Below, piece by piece: positions 17,407 through 19,831 of a DNA stretch of 19,831 nt. This DNA is from JAHTBL01 sp038532735. GTDB taxonomy: Bacteria; Pseudomonadota; Alphaproteobacteria; Rhodobacterales; Rhodobacteraceae. The stretch's first letter is position 1. Each line of letters begins with the position of its first letter. The stretch is from assembly GCA_038532735.1 (NCBI GenBank), contig JBCBAC010000027.1:1-19831 (forward strand), in the 5' to 3' direction. The notes under the pieces are model-generated. The model did not search any database. It saw nothing but the letters and a program-made list of their open reading frames with translations, and was not told the origin of the DNA. The position numbers and the translations under genes are program-made.

Positions 17407-18201
17407 ATGACAGCGACAAATCAGATCATCGGCCTTTTGCGCTTTTCCTATCCCTCCATCGGCGGCTTTCGCAAAAAGCATGATACGGCCGAAGAGGCGG
17501 AGGCGTTTCTCTATGATAGCGCCCGTCTAGCGCGCCGGATCGCCCTTTTTGAGCGCTTTACCCTGCCATGTCTGAAAACCCAGACCGACCCGGATTTCAC
17601 GATGCTGATCCTCGTCGGAGAAACCATGCCAGCGCCTGCACAATCGCGCCTTGCAGACCTTGTGCAAGATATCCCCCAGGTCCGTATTCTGGCTTATCCG
17701 TCGCTGCCCCATTACCGCGCGATGCGCCGAGCTTATGACGAGGTCGCGCGCAGCGACGCAACCCACCGCACGACCTTTCGCCTCGATGATGATGACGCGG
17801 TCGACCACGATTTCATCAAACGCCTGCGCCATTGGGCCGACAAGCTGGCCGATGATGTGCCCACCGCGATTGCGTTCAACAAAGGGCTCTACGTGGACTA
17901 CACGCAGGACCCGCCCGAGATTTTTGACGCCACCGAAAAAACCCCTCTGGCCGTGGGCACTGCGCTGACCGTTCCGATGGATCACCCCGAGAATATCTAC
18001 CGCCGCAATCACCGCATTCTGGCGCAGTTCTACAATACGTTCTCAGAGGCTGAGACCCCGTGCTACATCCGCACGGTCCATCAGGACAACGGCTCGGAAC
18101 CTGCTTTCAGCGGACGCACGCGCGAGATGTCCGATGAAGAGATCGCCCAAGTGCTGGAAACCCAGTTCAGCCTGACCCCGGACGAACTGCGTCAGCGATG
18201 A
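17407..18201 (+). CDS. DDDD-motif glycosyltransferase, putative rhamnosyltransferase family (copy 2)
   Basis: This 264-aa protein has the same architecture as copies 1 and 3: FSYPSIGGF (residues 13-21), FLYDSARLARRIALFE (34-49), LPCLKTQTDPDFTMLILVGE (53-72), then FRLDDDD at 124-130, and VHQDNGSE near the C-terminus. The Asp patch should bind the metal and nucleotide-sugar of a GT-A type enzyme. No signal peptide or membrane segment is seen, so it is cytosolic. TAAGGTG (17394-17400) precedes ATG 17407. Its stop codon overlaps the transporter start (ATGA at 18198-18201), implying translational coupling. Family name from memory (PF11316-like); donor and acceptor sugars unknown. Confidence 0.83.
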   Translation: MTATNQIIGLLRFSYPSIGGFRKKHDTAEEAEAFLYDSARLARRIALFERFTLPCLKTQTDPDFTMLILVGETMPAPAQSRLADLVQDIPQVRILAYPSLPHYRAMRRAYDEVARSDATHRTTFRLDDDDAVDHDFIKRLRHWADKLADDVPTAIAFNKGLYVDYTQDPPEIFDATEKTPLAVGTALTVPMDHPENIYRRNHRILAQFYNTFSEAETPCYIRTVHQDNGSEPAFSGRTREMSDEEIAQVLETQFSLTPDELRQR

Positions 18202-19094
18202 CGGCCTCCCTTGCCGATAACACCCGCGGCGCGCTTTTGATGACGGCGAGCATGGCGGGTTTCACCTTCAACGACGTCTTCATGAAGGCCGCCGCCGATG
18301 AGGTCCCGCTGATGCAGGCGCTCTTCCTGCGCGGGGTGGTCACGACGCTTTTGATAATGGCAGTGGCCGTGGCGCTGGGCCAGCTTCGCTTGGGTTTGCC
18401 GCGCCGTGACTGGGGCCTGATCGCCTTGCGCACCGGATCCGAAGTTGCGGCGGCCTATTTCTTTCTGACAGCGCTTTTCAACATGCCCATCGCCAATGTC
18501 ACGGCCATCCTTCAGGCTTTGCCGCTGACAGTCACGCTCGCCGGGGCCGTCTTGCTGGGCGAGGCCGTTGGATGGCGTCGCATGGCGGCGATCATGATCG
18601 GCCTTGTCGGCGTGATGCTGATTGTCCGCCCCGGTCCGGACGGGTTCAACATCTACGCTCTTTATGCGTTGATCGCCGTCGCAGCCGTGACCTTGCGCGA
18701 CATCGTCACCCGCAAACTGACCCGCGATGTGCCATCACTTACCGTGGCGCTTGCCGGGGCCGCAGCCATCGGGCTTTTTGGCTTTATCGGCACGCTCACC
18801 CAACCCTGGGCCCCCATGAGCATGCTCGCGTACGGTCAGCTTTTTGCCGCCGCGCTCTGTATCATTGTGGGCTATCTGGCCAGCGTCATGGTCATGCGCG
18901 TGGGCGAGATTGGCTTTATCGCGCCGTTTCGCTACACGGGCCTGATCTGGGCGCTCATCCTTGGGTTTCTCGTCTTCGGTGAGTGGCCCGATTGGCTGAC
19001 CTTACTGGGGGCCGCCATTGTCGTGGCCACCGGCATCTTCACCTATTGGCGGGAACGTCAGCTGGCCTTGAAGATGCGCCGCACATCCGCCTGA
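18198..19094 (+). CDS. EamA/DMT-superfamily transporter
   Basis: This 298-aa protein has about ten hydrophobic helices in two homologous halves, as in EamA permeases. Helix-end motifs typical of the family are visible: FFLTALFNMPIANVTAI with LPLTVTLAGAVLLGE in the first half, and GEIGFIAPFRYTGLIWALILGFLVFGEWPD in the second. Members export amino acids, nucleotide-sugars or other metabolites; the substrate cannot be read here. It starts inside the stop codon of the glycosyltransferase (4-bp overlap), so the two are coexpressed. Its last 37 bp overlap, tail to tail, the convergent third glycosyltransferase gene. Confidence 0.9.
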   Translation: MTASLADNTRGALLMTASMAGFTFNDVFMKAAADEVPLMQALFLRGVVTTLLIMAVAVALGQLRLGLPRRDWGLIALRTGSEVAAAYFFLTALFNMPIANVTAILQALPLTVTLAGAVLLGEAVGWRRMAAIMIGLVGVMLIVRPGPDGFNIYALYALIAVAAVTLRDIVTRKLTRDVPSLTVALAGAAAIGLFGFIGTLTQPWAPMSMLAYGQLFAAALCIIVGYLASVMVMRVGEIGFIAPFRYTGLIWALILGFLVFGEWPDWLTLLGAAIVVATGIFTYWRERQLALKMRRTSA

Positions 19095-19831
19095 CGGATG
19101 TTGAACTTGCTCGCCAGCGCGTCCTTGGTGTCCTTGTCCATCTTGCTGGGCTCATGGAACTTGTTGACCATCGGATCGCCGTTATAGTCATTCACCCCGC
19201 GAATAAACATCGGCTCACCCGGATAGCTCAGGACAACCATCTGCTTGTTCAGGACGTGATGGGGGTAGTGCATCACTGTTTCCTTCGAATATCCCCGCTG
19301 GATCACAGCAAGGGCAGGGGTCCAAAGCGTTGTGGAAACGCGTGTGACCTTCATTCCACTCTTGTCGAGCGTCGCTGTGTAGCCTTGGGTGAAATCAATC
19401 GCGACCTTGTTCTTGTCTTCAAAGATCGGCTGCGCGTGCCTCCGCGCGATCCGAAGCTTTTCGACAAAGCGGACGTTCACGCCGTCATCATCATCCAGCC
19501 GAAACTGGATGGATGGCCCGCGCTTCAGATCAACCTCCGGCAGGATCGCCGTCGCCATCGCTTCGCGGTGCGCCATGGGTTCAAGCTGCAACAGCTTTGC
19601 CTGTGGAATGTCGTCCAGCAGCATCTTCAGCCGGAGGTAATGGTGATCAGGCAGGCTCGTGCCGGTCAGCACGACAAAGGTGAAATCAGGATCGGTCTGG
19701 GCGCGGATGCCGGGCAGGGTGATCGCCTCGAAAAAGCGAAACCGCTCTTCGATGCGGTCGTCCTGATACAGGAACGCGCAGCGCTCTTCGATGCTGTCAT
19801 GGCTGCGGCGATAGCCCCCGAACCCCGGATA
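19058..19831 (-). CDS. DDDD-motif glycosyltransferase, putative rhamnosyltransferase family (copy 3, partial)
   Basis: The frame stays open to the window edge and encodes 257 residues; by alignment with copy 2 only about 14-16 N-terminal residues are missing. It begins YPGFGGYRRSHDSIEER, continues AFLYQDDRIEERFRFFEA, LPGIRAQTDPDFTFVVLTG, and FRLDDDDG (DDDD encoded at 19495-19484), and ends with IRGVNDYNGDP and a VRRIFKAS tail. This matches copy 2 motif for motif, so the GTG at 19672 is internal and not the true start. It is convergent with the transporter gene and overlaps it by 37 bp. Cytosolic, GT-A-like; sugar specificity unknown. Confidence 0.83.
   Translation of the reverse strand, partial: YPGFGGYRRSHDSIEERCAFLYQDDRIEERFRFFEAITLPGIRAQTDPDFTFVVLTGTSLPDHHYLRLKMLLDDIPQAKLLQLEPMAHREAMATAILPEVDLKRGPSIQFRLDDDDGVNVRFVEKLRIARRHAQPIFEDKNKVAIDFTQGYTATLDKSGMKVTRVSTTLWTPALAVIQRGYSKETVMHYPHHVLNKQMVVLSYPGEPMFIRGVNDYNGDPMVNKFHEPSKMDKDTKDALASKFNIRQADVRRIFKAS

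Overview
This window looks like a chromosomal segment from a marine-type alphaproteobacterium, most likely Rhodobacteraceae (Roseobacter group). The reasons are the sequences of RpoB (1378 aa), RpoC (1410 aa), L10 and NusG, the tuf - tRNA-Trp - secE - nusG order, the moderately high GC, and family content common in that group. The assignment comes from recognising protein families by eye, not from a database search.

Region 1 (1-4800) is the translation/secretion/elongation cluster: the last codons of tuf and a strong terminator, tRNA-Trp(CCA), secE, nusG, rplK, rplA and a second strong terminator. Two non-canonical genes sit inside it: a polytopic membrane protein between tuf and the tRNA, and a DDDD-motif glycosyltransferase between the tRNA and secE. 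The nusG-rplK spacer carries a stem-loop that resembles the L1 translational operator.

Region 2 (4800-6080) is a small cell-envelope island separating L11-L1 from L10-L12. A 96-aa predicted lipoprotein and a YkuD-type L,D-transpeptidase are convergent, with stop codons 3 nt apart.

Region 3 (5987-15890) is rplJ-rplL-rpoB-rpoC. It begins with a promoter-like TTGACA-17-TATTTC and a structured L10-type leader, and ends at a strong terminator. The rplL-rpoB spacer (227 nt) is unusually structured: a 13-bp GAAA-loop hairpin, a second hairpin whose 3' arm overlaps an AAGGAAGG Shine-Dalgarno sequence, an 11-codon ORF behind that sequence, and a distant 7-bp pairing that encloses most of that ORF. 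It is the most interesting regulatory candidate in the window.

Region 4 (15890-19831) is accessory DNA, in the place where many relatives continue towards rpsL-rpsG-fusA. It holds a small exported acidic protein with three LGxTSPA repeats, a PhyH-like Fe(II)/2-oxoglutarate dioxygenase (minus strand), a second DDDD glycosyltransferase translationally coupled to an EamA/DMT transporter, and a third DDDD glycosyltransferase (minus strand, cut by the window edge) whose 3' end overlaps the transporter gene by 37 bp. The three glycosyltransferases are clearly homologous, so the family recurs at three points around one of the most conserved loci of the genome.

The core genes supply the translation factor, ribosomal stalk and RNA polymerase beta/beta' subunits. 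The accessory genes point to surface glycan or small-molecule decoration, but their substrates cannot be read from the sequence. No CRISPR array, insertion sequence, integrase or rRNA was seen.
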